A DNA stretch of 37,313 bases from DATKXO01 sp035528995. GTDB lineage: Bacteria > Planctomycetota > Phycisphaerae > UBA1845. A program made the translations under genes and the position numbers. Below, piece after piece: positions 14,097 through 20,538 of this stretch. The notes under the pieces are model-generated. The model saw only the letters and a list, made by a program, of their open reading frames with translations, made no database searches and was not told where the DNA came from. The stretch covers positions 1-37,313 of the forward strand of contig DATKXO010000090.1 of assembly GCA_035528995.1 (NCBI GenBank). Reading direction: 5' to 3'. How positions within the stretch are numbered: the stretch's first letter is position 1; every line of letters begins with the position of its first letter.

Positions 14097-14420
14097 CTAT
14101 GGCATGGCGAAGACGAATCGAACGGCGTCGAACACCTCCGTCATGGTGTCGGCTGGAAGGGCGACGATGCGCCGACTCAACACGGTCTTACGAACAGTCA
14201 TGATGTTGTCCAGGGAGACGGCGCAGACGGTGGGCACGCCCTGGTCGGGCGACAACACGACTTCTGAATCGATTCCGCGGATTGTCCGGGTCAACGGAGC
14301 CACGGTCACGTTGGTCATGTGGCCGACGGCGTCGGTTCGGGTGAGCACCAAGACGGGGCGTCGACCGGCCGGCGCGGGCAGGTCGGCCCACCAGATCTCG
14401 CCCTGGTGCAGGTCAGGCAT
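14097..14420 (-). CDS. mazF: MazF/PemK-family endoribonuclease toxin
   Basis: 107 aa, the usual length for the family. Characteristic features: QGEIWWADLPAPAGRRPVLVLTR (residues 6-28, the beta-strand and loop that holds the catalytic Arg), VTVAPLTRTIRGIDSEVVL, and VSLDNIMTVRKTVLSRRI with the conserved Asp-Asn and Thr-Val. MazF toxins cleave mRNA at short motifs. Its ATG lies within the last codons of the upstream gene (8-bp overlap), so expression is translationally coupled to the likely antitoxin. It is convergent with imuB (4-bp gap) and sits inside the ImuA-ImuB-DnaE2 cassette on the opposite strand. Confidence 0.9.
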   Translation of the reverse strand: MPDLHQGEIWWADLPAPAGRRPVLVLTRTDAVGHMTNVTVAPLTRTIRGIDSEVVLSPDQGVPTVCAVSLDNIMTVRKTVLSRRIVALPADTMTEVFDAVRFVFAMP

Positions 14421-14979
14421 CCTGCGGTTCCCAATCGCTGAAGTCGCTTTCGGTCCAGGCTTGGGCGGTCAGGGCTTCACCGGCAAGGGCCAGCTTGCGG
14501 TGTTCAGGCGTTTGGGCGGCTTCCAGATCGGTGTCGGGAATGAACTCGATCAGGTTGCGTTTGTTCCAACGATTGGGGACCCGGATTTCGAGAAACCGCC
14601 GCATCCGGCGGCTTACGGCCTGGAGGCGTTCCACCAGCAGGGGGGCGCCGACCCGTCCGGAGAACTCGATGTTGCAGGAGTCTTTCTTGCCGGTGACCTT
14701 GAGCACGTCGCCGCGCAGATAGTCGGGGGCTGCGTTGGCTTCGTAGGCCGGGGGACTTTGTTGCATGAGCAGAAGCCGTGTCGTGTCGTCGTAGGTAACG
14801 AGCAGGAGAAACCAGCGTCGTCCGTCCACCTTGGCGCACTGCTGGAGGCGTGTGATCAATTCCTGGCTTTGTTGCCTGTCGAGCTTCGCTCGGAAGAAGG
14901 GCTGTCTGCCCGGTCCGTTCAGTTGGCAACCGGAGCAGGTGATGGAGGCGATCATGCGCCCCTTGGCGATGGTGTCCAT
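14413..14979 (-). CDS. Presumed antitoxin of MazF, with a large N-terminal domain of unknown function
   Basis: 188 aa, about twice the size of a usual MazE. It is immediately upstream of mazF and overlaps it by 8 bp, the typical position of an antitoxin. The C-terminal tail (ALAGEALTAQAWTESDFSDW) is acidic and aromatic, like toxin-wrapping tails of MazE-type antitoxins. The first 150 residues are not a MazE AbrB fold I recognise: they have a CSGC pair near residue 15-18, a beta-rich middle (RRWFLLLVTYDDTTRLLLM) and a basic stretch (SRRMRRFLEIRVPNRWNKR). The start has AGGAG nine bases upstream; this SD lies in a small hairpin GCAGG-AGAA-CCTGC (14982-14995). Antitoxin function is inferred from position and tail only. 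Confidence 0.7.
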   Translation of the reverse strand: MDTIAKGRMIASITCSGCQLNGPGRQPFFRAKLDRQQSQELITRLQQCAKVDGRRWFLLLVTYDDTTRLLLMQQSPPAYEANAAPDYLRGDVLKVTGKKDSCNIEFSGRVGAPLLVERLQAVSRRMRRFLEIRVPNRWNKRNLIEFIPDTDLEAAQTPEHRKLALAGEALTAQAWTESDFSDWEPQDA

Positions 14980-15029
14980 GTGCAGGTTCTCCTGCGGTCA
15001 GCCGGGGGTGATGGACGGGCTGACGGGAT

Positions 15030-15058
15030 ATTGTACGTGATGGCCTGGCACCTGTCAA
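15030..15058 (-). promoter_or_regulatory. Near-consensus promoter of the toxin-antitoxin operon
   Basis: On the minus strand TTGACA (15058-15053), exactly 17 bp, then TACAAT (15035-15030), about 50 bp before the antitoxin start at 14979. It is the best promoter in the window. Its -35 overlaps the -35 of a divergent candidate promoter for dnaE2. Confidence 0.8.
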
Positions 15059-15081
15059 TCTATGGCTATTTTTTCTATAAT
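15052..15081 (+). promoter_or_regulatory. Candidate dnaE2 promoter, divergent from the toxin-antitoxin promoter
   Basis: CTGTCA (15052-15057), an 18-bp spacer and a perfect TATAAT (15076-15081) lie about 55 bp before the dnaE2 start, within an AT-rich island (15050-15125) that is unusual for this genome. The palindrome ACAATTGT (15092-15099) and TTTAGCTATAG downstream could bind a regulator. Confidence 0.5.
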
Positions 15082-15135
15082 CCATTGCTCTACAATTGTT
15101 TAGCTATAGTGTAATTTGAAAAACAGTCGCCTGAG

Positions 15136-18100
15136 ATGCCCGAGAGTCCCGACGATGGCCGACGCAAGCATCCGACCGTGCTGCTGAAGTTGCACGGCGC
15201 CGACCGGGAAGGGATCGGTGCCGAGGGAGCGTCCGAGACACCGCGCGTCGATCGCGGACGCTATGCCGAGTTGGTTTGTGCGAGCAACTTCTCGTTTCTG
15301 CGGGGGGCGTCGCATGCGGAGGAGCTGGTCGATCGGGCGGCGGAGCTGGGCTATGCGGCACTGGCGGTGACGGATCGGAACACGCTGGCCGGTGTGGTGC
15401 GGATGCACGTGGCGGCCAAGGCTCGGGGGCTGCGGCTGATTGTCGGAGCCCGGATCGTGCCGGACGACGCGCCGGCCATCGCGCTGTATCCGACGGATCG
15501 GGCGGCCTACGGGCGGCTGGCCCGGCTGATCACCCGCGGGCGGCTGCGGACGCCGAAGGGGCAGTGCGAGATTCACTTCGAGGACGTGGCCGACCTGTCG
15601 GAAGGGCTGATCGGGCTGGTTCTTGACGAACGTTCCACAAGCACAGGCACTGGCATCCGCACTGGCGGGCGAGCCGCCAGTGGCACCCCTATCCGCACTG
15701 GCGGGCGAGCCGCCAGTGGCACCCCTTTGTCTGCCAGTGGCACCCGCACTCGCAGTGGCACCCATCTGGGCGTAGCACCCGATGAGGCTGAGTTGTTGCG
15801 GTATGGGGAGGTTTTCGGGGACCGGCTGTACCTGGGCGCGACGGCGTTGAGGGGTGGCGACGATGACGCGCGTCTGTCACAGTTGCACCGTCTGTCCCGC
15901 CGGGCGGGTGTGGGCATGCTGGCGACCAACGAGGTGCATTACCACGAGCCGGGCCGGCGGTTCCTGCAGGACGTGCTGACCTGCATTCGCGAGCGCTGCA
16001 CCATCGAACAGGCCGGCACGCGGTTGTTCGCCAACGCCGAACGATATCTGAAGTCGCCCGAGCAGATGGCCGGCCTGTTTGCGGGTTATCCCGATGCGGT
16101 GGCCGGCACCGTTGAGGCGGCCTCGCGCTGCGGCTTCAGTCTGGACGATCTTGGCTACGAGTATCCCGAGGAGCTGTGCCCGGCGGGCAAGACTCCGCTG
16201 CGTTATCTGACGGAGCTGACGCGGGCGGGGGCCCGCGAGCGCTACCCGAAGGGCGTGCCGCCGAAGGTGCGGCGTCTGATCGAGCACGAACTGAAGCTGA
16301 TCGAGGAGCTGGGCTACGAGCCGTACTTTCTCACCGTGTGGGACATTGTGCGTTTCGCCCGGTCGCGGGGGATCTTGTGCCAGGGTCGTGGCAGTGCGGC
16401 GAACTCGGCCGTGTGCTACTGCCTGGGCGTGACCGCGGTGGACCCGGAGCGGATCGACCTGCTGTTCGAGCGATTCGTCTCTCGGGAGCGGAACGAGCCG
16501 CCGGACATCGACGTGGATTTCGAGCACGAGCGTCGCGAGGAGGTGTTCCAATACATCTACGACAAGTACGGGCGGGAGCGGGCGGGGATCGTGGCCGAGG
16601 CCATCACCTATCGCCCGCGGTCGGCGGTGCGCGACGTGGGCAAGGTTCTGGGGCTGTCGCTGGACCGGGTGGACGCGCTGGCCAAGTCGCTGGAGTCGTG
16701 GGGCGATCGGACCCTGCCGGAAGACCGGCTCCGGGAGGCGGGCATCGATCCCGGTGAGCGGACGGTTCGCTGCCTGACGGGCCTGGTGCGGCAGATCGTG
16801 GGGTTTCCGCGTCATCTTTCGCAGCACGTGGGCGGTTTCGTGATCACGCGTGGCCCGCTGTGCGAGATGGTTCCGCTGGAGAAGGGGGCCATGCCCGGGC
16901 GGACGTTCATCGAGTGGGACAAGGACGACATCGACGCGTTGGGGATATTGAAGATCGACTGCCTGTCGCTGGGGATGTTGACGGCCATCCGCAAGTGCTT
17001 CGACCTGGTGAATAATAGCGGAGCGGATTTGAGAATTGAGAATTCAGAATTGAGAAGTGGAGATGGCGGAGAAAGTGACGCCGCGCGTCCCGATGGTTTT
17101 CTCGATTCTCAATTCCCAGTTCTCAATTCTCCCGTGCCTCTGGCGTTGCACAGCATTCCGGCGGAGGACGCGGCGGTGTACGACATGATCTGCCGGGCGG
17201 ACACGGTGGGGGTGTTCCAGATCGAGTCCCGGGCGCAGATGAGCATGCTGCCGCGCCTGCGTCCGCGGCGCTATTACGATCTGGTGATCGAGGTGGCCAT
17301 CGTTCGCCCTGGGCCGATCCAGGGCCAGATGGTGCATCCCTACCTGCGGCGGCGAAACGGCGAGGAGAAGGTGACCTATCCGACGCCGGCCATCGAGAAG
17401 GTGCTGAAAAAGACGCTGGGCGTGCCACTGTTCCAGGAGCAGGCCATGCAACTGGTGGTGGTGGCGGCGGGGTTCACGCCGGGCGAGGCCGACCAACTGC
17501 GTCGGTCGATGGCGGCCTGGCGGCGCGGGGGGGCGATCGACAAGTTCCGCGAGCGGCTGATCGAGGGCATGACGGCCAGCGGGCTGTCGGCGGACTACGC
17601 CGAGCGGGTCTTCGAGCAGATTCGGGGATTCGGCTCGTACGGGTTTCCGGAGAGTCACGCGGCGTCGTTCGCCCTGCTGGTGTACGTGTCGGCCTGGTTG
17701 AAGCGCTACCACCCGGCGGCGTTCTGCGCTTCGGTGATCAACAGTCAGCCGATGGGTTTTTATGCCCCGGCGCAGTTGGTGCGGGATGCGCGGCAGCATG
17801 GGGTGGAGGTGCGGGCGATCGACGTGAATTACAGCGGTTACGATTGTCTGTTGGAGCCTATAGACCATAGCGGTTCCGTCCCCCACCCTTTGCTGGGCAA
17901 AGGATGGGGCACCCCCCATCAGGGGTGGGGTGCTAACGGGCCGGCCGTTCGGCTGGGTATGCGTTTGGTGAAGGGGGTCTCGCGGGCACAGGTCGAGGGG
18001 ATCGAGGAGGCCCGGCGGGAGGGGCCGTTTGTCTCGGTTGCGGATCTGGTCCGACGGAGCGGGGTGGGGCGCGGCACGCTGGCCCGGCTGGCGGCGGCCG

Positions 18101-18657
18101 ACGCGTTTGGGTCGATGGGGCTGAACCGCAGGGAGGCGCTGTGGTCCGTGCTGGGCGGTTGGGCGGACGACGACGAGGAACTGCCGCTGTTCGCCGGCCT
18201 GGAGGTTGAAGAGGCCCGTCCGGCGCTACCGGTTCAGTCGCTGGCGGGTCGGGTGGCCCAGGACTACGAGACGGCCGGTATGTCGCTGGCGGCGCATCCG
18301 ATGTCGCTGCTACGCGTGGGGCTGAGGTCGGTGGGGATCATCGAAGCGGGGCAGCTTCGGGGAACCAAGGCGGGCACATGGGTGCGGGTTGCGGGGCTGG
18401 TTTTGGTGCGTCAGCGGCCGGCGACGGCGTCGGGAACACTTTTCTATACGTTGGAAGACGAGACGGGGACGGCCAACCTGATCGTTCGGCCGCGGGTTTA
18501 CGAGCGATGGGGCCGGCCGACCCGCCGGGCGGTGGCTCTGGTGGCCGAGGGACGCGTCGAGCGGCAGGGCGAGGTGATCCACGTTCTGACCGAACGCCTG
18601 GGCGATCTGAGCGAACAACTGGAGCAGTTACGCGTCCGCAGCCGGGACTTTCATTGA
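15136..18657 (+). CDS. dnaE2: Error-prone DNA polymerase DnaE2
   Basis: 1173 aa, about 100 more than usual. It is a C-family polymerase for mutagenic translesion synthesis that works with ImuA and ImuB. The PHP domain begins YAELVCASNFSFLRGASHAEEL (about 44-66). The polymerase core includes GRGSAANSAVCYCLGVT, the catalytic PDIDVDFEHERREEV, FPRHLSQHVGGFVIT, FQEQAMQLVVVAAGF and RGFGSYGFPESHAASFALLVY. A C-terminal OB-fold (GTWVRVAGLVLVRQRPATASGT) and the family ending SRDFH follow. The catalytic residues are present, so it should be active. The extra length is three in-frame repeat inserts at residues about 168-213, 626-668 and 910-935. Start at 15136 is chosen after the AT-rich promoter region; there is no strong SD. 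Its 3' end overlaps the convergent phosphatase by 30 bp. Confidence 0.93.
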   Translation: MPESPDDGRRKHPTVLLKLHGADREGIGAEGASETPRVDRGRYAELVCASNFSFLRGASHAEELVDRAAELGYAALAVTDRNTLAGVVRMHVAAKARGLRLIVGARIVPDDAPAIALYPTDRAAYGRLARLITRGRLRTPKGQCEIHFEDVADLSEGLIGLVLDERSTSTGTGIRTGGRAASGTPIRTGGRAASGTPLSASGTRTRSGTHLGVAPDEAELLRYGEVFGDRLYLGATALRGGDDDARLSQLHRLSRRAGVGMLATNEVHYHEPGRRFLQDVLTCIRERCTIEQAGTRLFANAERYLKSPEQMAGLFAGYPDAVAGTVEAASRCGFSLDDLGYEYPEELCPAGKTPLRYLTELTRAGARERYPKGVPPKVRRLIEHELKLIEELGYEPYFLTVWDIVRFARSRGILCQGRGSAANSAVCYCLGVTAVDPERIDLLFERFVSRERNEPPDIDVDFEHERREEVFQYIYDKYGRERAGIVAEAITYRPRSAVRDVGKVLGLSLDRVDALAKSLESWGDRTLPEDRLREAGIDPGERTVRCLTGLVRQIVGFPRHLSQHVGGFVITRGPLCEMVPLEKGAMPGRTFIEWDKDDIDALGILKIDCLSLGMLTAIRKCFDLVNNSGADLRIENSELRSGDGGESDAARPDGFLDSQFPVLNSPVPLALHSIPAEDAAVYDMICRADTVGVFQIESRAQMSMLPRLRPRRYYDLVIEVAIVRPGPIQGQMVHPYLRRRNGEEKVTYPTPAIEKVLKKTLGVPLFQEQAMQLVVVAAGFTPGEADQLRRSMAAWRRGGAIDKFRERLIEGMTASGLSADYAERVFEQIRGFGSYGFPESHAASFALLVYVSAWLKRYHPAAFCASVINSQPMGFYAPAQLVRDARQHGVEVRAIDVNYSGYDCLLEPIDHSGSVPHPLLGKGWGTPHQGWGANGPAVRLGMRLVKGVSRAQVEGIEEARREGPFVSVADLVRRSGVGRGTLARLAAADAFGSMGLNRREALWSVLGGWADDDEELPLFAGLEVEEARPALPVQSLAGRVAQDYETAGMSLAAHPMSLLRVGLRSVGIIEAGQLRGTKAGTWVRVAGLVLVRQRPATASGTLFYTLEDETGTANLIVRPRVYERWGRPTRRAVALVAEGRVERQGEVIHVLTERLGDLSEQLEQLRVRSRDFH
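15640..15775 (+). repeat. In-frame palindromic repeat insert 1 in dnaE2
   Basis: Two perfect 36-bp units (starting 15655 and 15691) contain CACTGGCGG-GCGAG-CCGCCAGTG and partial copies follow. This is the reverse orientation of the intergenic GGGTGCCACTGGC family. They encode RTGGRAASGTP repeats between the PHP-domain segments. Confidence 0.88.
17031..17131 (+). repeat. In-frame inverted-repeat insert 2 in dnaE2
   Basis: Arms 17031-17056 and 17106-17131 are complementary at 23 of 26 positions (GAGAATTGAGAA-type) around a 49-bp loop. They encode LRIENSELR and LDSQFPVLNS, foreign to the DnaE family, at a junction in the polymerase region. The A+T-rich arms stand out from the surrounding gene. 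Confidence 0.9.
17881..17933 (+). repeat. In-frame inverted-repeat insert 3 in dnaE2
   Basis: Two successive hairpins: CCCCACCCTTTG/CAAAGGATGGGG (11 of 12 pairs, 17881-17909) and GCACCCC/GGGGTGC (17909-17933). They encode PHPLLGKGWGTPHQGWG between the conserved YSGYDCLLE and the AVRLGMRLVKGVS segment. Confidence 0.85.
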
Positions 18658-19875
18658 GGCCCCGGATGCCGACACTTCCGTGGGCGCGTTGTCCATCACC
18701 TCCATGGCCACCACGGTCACGTCGTCGTGGGGGTTGAGGGAGCCGGCCTCCTGGTCCAGACGGGTAGAGATGTCCGAGGCGATCCTGGTGACGGGCAGGT
18801 GAGCGAGTGACTCGAAGACGCGGCGGTGGTAACTCCACTTGTCGGCGCCCTCCTCGCGGGGCTTGTAGGCGAACTCGAGGCCGTCGCTGTAGAGGATGAT
18901 CTTCTCGCCGGGTTTGAGGCGGATGCTCTTGGTGATGAACTCCTCGCCGGGAAAGAGCCCCAACAGTCCGCCGGTGCTCTTGAGCTCGGTCACCCGGCCT
19001 TCGACGGAGACGAACAGGGGGTAGGTGTGCCCGCCTCGGGCGTACTGCAACTCGAGCGTTTCGGTGTTGACCAGGCAGTAGCAGGCGGTGACGAACTGGC
19101 AGTTGGGCAGGGATTGGGCGGCCAGTGCGTCGTTGAGCAGGCTGAGGCTCTGGGAGGGGTCGAGCAGCTCGTAGCCGTCGGCGCGGACGCGTTTGCCGGT
19201 GACGGCCTTCTTGATGAACATGGTGAGGAGGCTGGCGGCCATGCCGTGTCCGACGGCGTCGGCGACGTAGAAGGCGACGTGTTGCTCGTCGACGCGGAAG
19301 ACGTCGTAGATGTCGCCGGAGACCCAGGAGGCGGGCCGATAAACCACCGCAAAGCGGAGCGGTCCAATGGGCTCGTCGACGTGTGGCAGGAAGTCGCGTT
19401 GCAGGCGGCTGGCGAGCTGCATCTCCTGGTCTACCTGGGCGAAGTGCTGGTTGAGTCGCTTTCCCAGGCGCTCCATGTTGGTCAACTCGCTCTCCATGCT
19501 CCTGACCAGGGCCTGATAGCGTGTCAGGGTGGTCAGGCGTGCGCGGATCTCCTCCTTGGAGACGCCGGTGGAGGCGAAGTCGATGAGGGAGGCCTCCTGG
19601 AGCAGGGACTCGGCGGGCCCGTCACCGATGAGGATGGCGGCGATTCGCCGGGAATCGATTTCTCTCAGGAGACCGACCAGTTCGCGGTCGGCGCCCGGGG
19701 GGCGCCCGCGAACGTGCATGGGCAGGACGATGGCGTCCACCTGTCCGGAGTGTGCCCGTTCGACCGCGGAGCGATAATCGTCGGCGGCCTGCACCTGCCA
19801 GCCGCTTTCGGTGAGGAGATCGGCGACGCCGTCCGGCAGGTGCTCGCATGAAGGATCGACCAGCAGAACCTGCAT
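18628..19875 (-). CDS. Receiver-like plus PP2C/SpoIIE-type Ser phosphatase
   Basis: 415 aa from the ATG at 19875 (MQVLLVDPSCEH), which has AGGGG upstream. Residues 1-115 look like a response-regulator receiver, but the phospho-acceptor region reads AIVLPMHV, without the usual Asp, so it may not be phosphorylated. A coiled linker (about 120-165) carries RYQALVRSMESELTNMERLGKRLN. The rest is a SpoIIE/RsbU-type PP2C: LQRDFLPHVDEPIGPLRFA, GDIYDVFRVDEQHVAFYVADAVGHGMAASLLT (metal-binding Asp) and NPHDDVTVVAM. These phosphatases dephosphorylate anti-anti-sigma proteins in partner-switching systems; no such partner is in the window. The 3' end overlaps dnaE2 by 30 bp. Confidence 0.87.
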   Translation of the reverse strand: MQVLLVDPSCEHLPDGVADLLTESGWQVQAADDYRSAVERAHSGQVDAIVLPMHVRGRPPGADRELVGLLREIDSRRIAAILIGDGPAESLLQEASLIDFASTGVSKEEIRARLTTLTRYQALVRSMESELTNMERLGKRLNQHFAQVDQEMQLASRLQRDFLPHVDEPIGPLRFAVVYRPASWVSGDIYDVFRVDEQHVAFYVADAVGHGMAASLLTMFIKKAVTGKRVRADGYELLDPSQSLSLLNDALAAQSLPNCQFVTACYCLVNTETLELQYARGGHTYPLFVSVEGRVTELKSTGGLLGLFPGEEFITKSIRLKPGEKIILYSDGLEFAYKPREEGADKWSYHRRVFESLAHLPVTRIASDISTRLDQEAGSLNPHDDVTVVAMEVMDNAPTEVSASGASMKVPAADA

Positions 19876-19962
19876 CGGACTTGACCCCTGCGCGGGCGCA
19901 AGCGCTCCCTTCCCTGATCGCAGGGCGGGCCCTTGCTGGAAGACCAAAGGTGAGTCGGTCGG

Positions 19963-20460
19963 CTACCGGGCGTCCTTTAGGAGTGACTGTGGAATCGTGA
20001 CCTTGTGTCCGCTGCGGACCTTGAGGGCGGAGAAGGTGTTGGCCCGGACTTCGAGGGCGTAGCGATAGGGACCTTTGGGGTAGTAGTGTCGGGTGTCCAG
20101 GGGGGCCATGGTGAGGATGTTGACGATGGTCGCGTCTGTGCGGATGAAGGCGATGTCCAGGGGGATGACGGTGTTCTTCATCCAGAACCCGTTCCGCATC
20201 TCGGCGGGGAAGACGAAGATCATGGCCCGCTCGGTGCCGTCGGGCAGGGGCTTGATCTGCTCGGCGGTGACGTGCATCAGGCCCCGCTCGCGTTCTTCGG
20301 GATCGTCGGCGACCCAGGCGCGGAAGGTGTGGTCGCCGATCTTGACGTCGGCCAGGGGCATGGAATCGAGCGCGTTGGGCTCGTTGGGGGGGCAGCCAGC
20401 GCAGGCCGGCAGCAGCAGGCACGCGGTCACGGTTATGAGTCGCAGTGGCAGAGCCTTCAT
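19963..20460 (-). CDS. DUF192 lipoprotein
   Basis: 165 aa. A signal peptide ends in a lipobox-like LLPACAGC, so it should be lipid-anchored outside the cytoplasmic membrane. The rest is a DUF192 domain: RGLMHVTAEQIKPLPDG, MIFVFPAEMRNGFWMKNTVIPLDIAFI, and the C-terminal LEVRANTFSALKVRSG. The start has GGAG seven bases upstream. The family has no settled function. It lies 87 bp upstream of the phosphatase on the same strand. Confidence 0.9.
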   Translation of the reverse strand: MKALPLRLITVTACLLLPACAGCPPNEPNALDSMPLADVKIGDHTFRAWVADDPEERERGLMHVTAEQIKPLPDGTERAMIFVFPAEMRNGFWMKNTVIPLDIAFIRTDATIVNILTMAPLDTRHYYPKGPYRYALEVRANTFSALKVRSGHKVTIPQSLLKDAR

Positions 20461-20538
20461 CGACGTTCTCCGACCCCCTTATCGGACTGGAACGGCCGGG
20501 TGTCCACCCCCGGTCGCATCATTGGCCTGTTGTCTTGC

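Noticed and set aside
13234..15114. Long plus-strand frame across imuB, mazF and the antitoxin
   Set aside because: It is in a different frame from imuB and antisense to mazF and its partner, all of which have recognisable domains. High G+C creates long shadow frames here.
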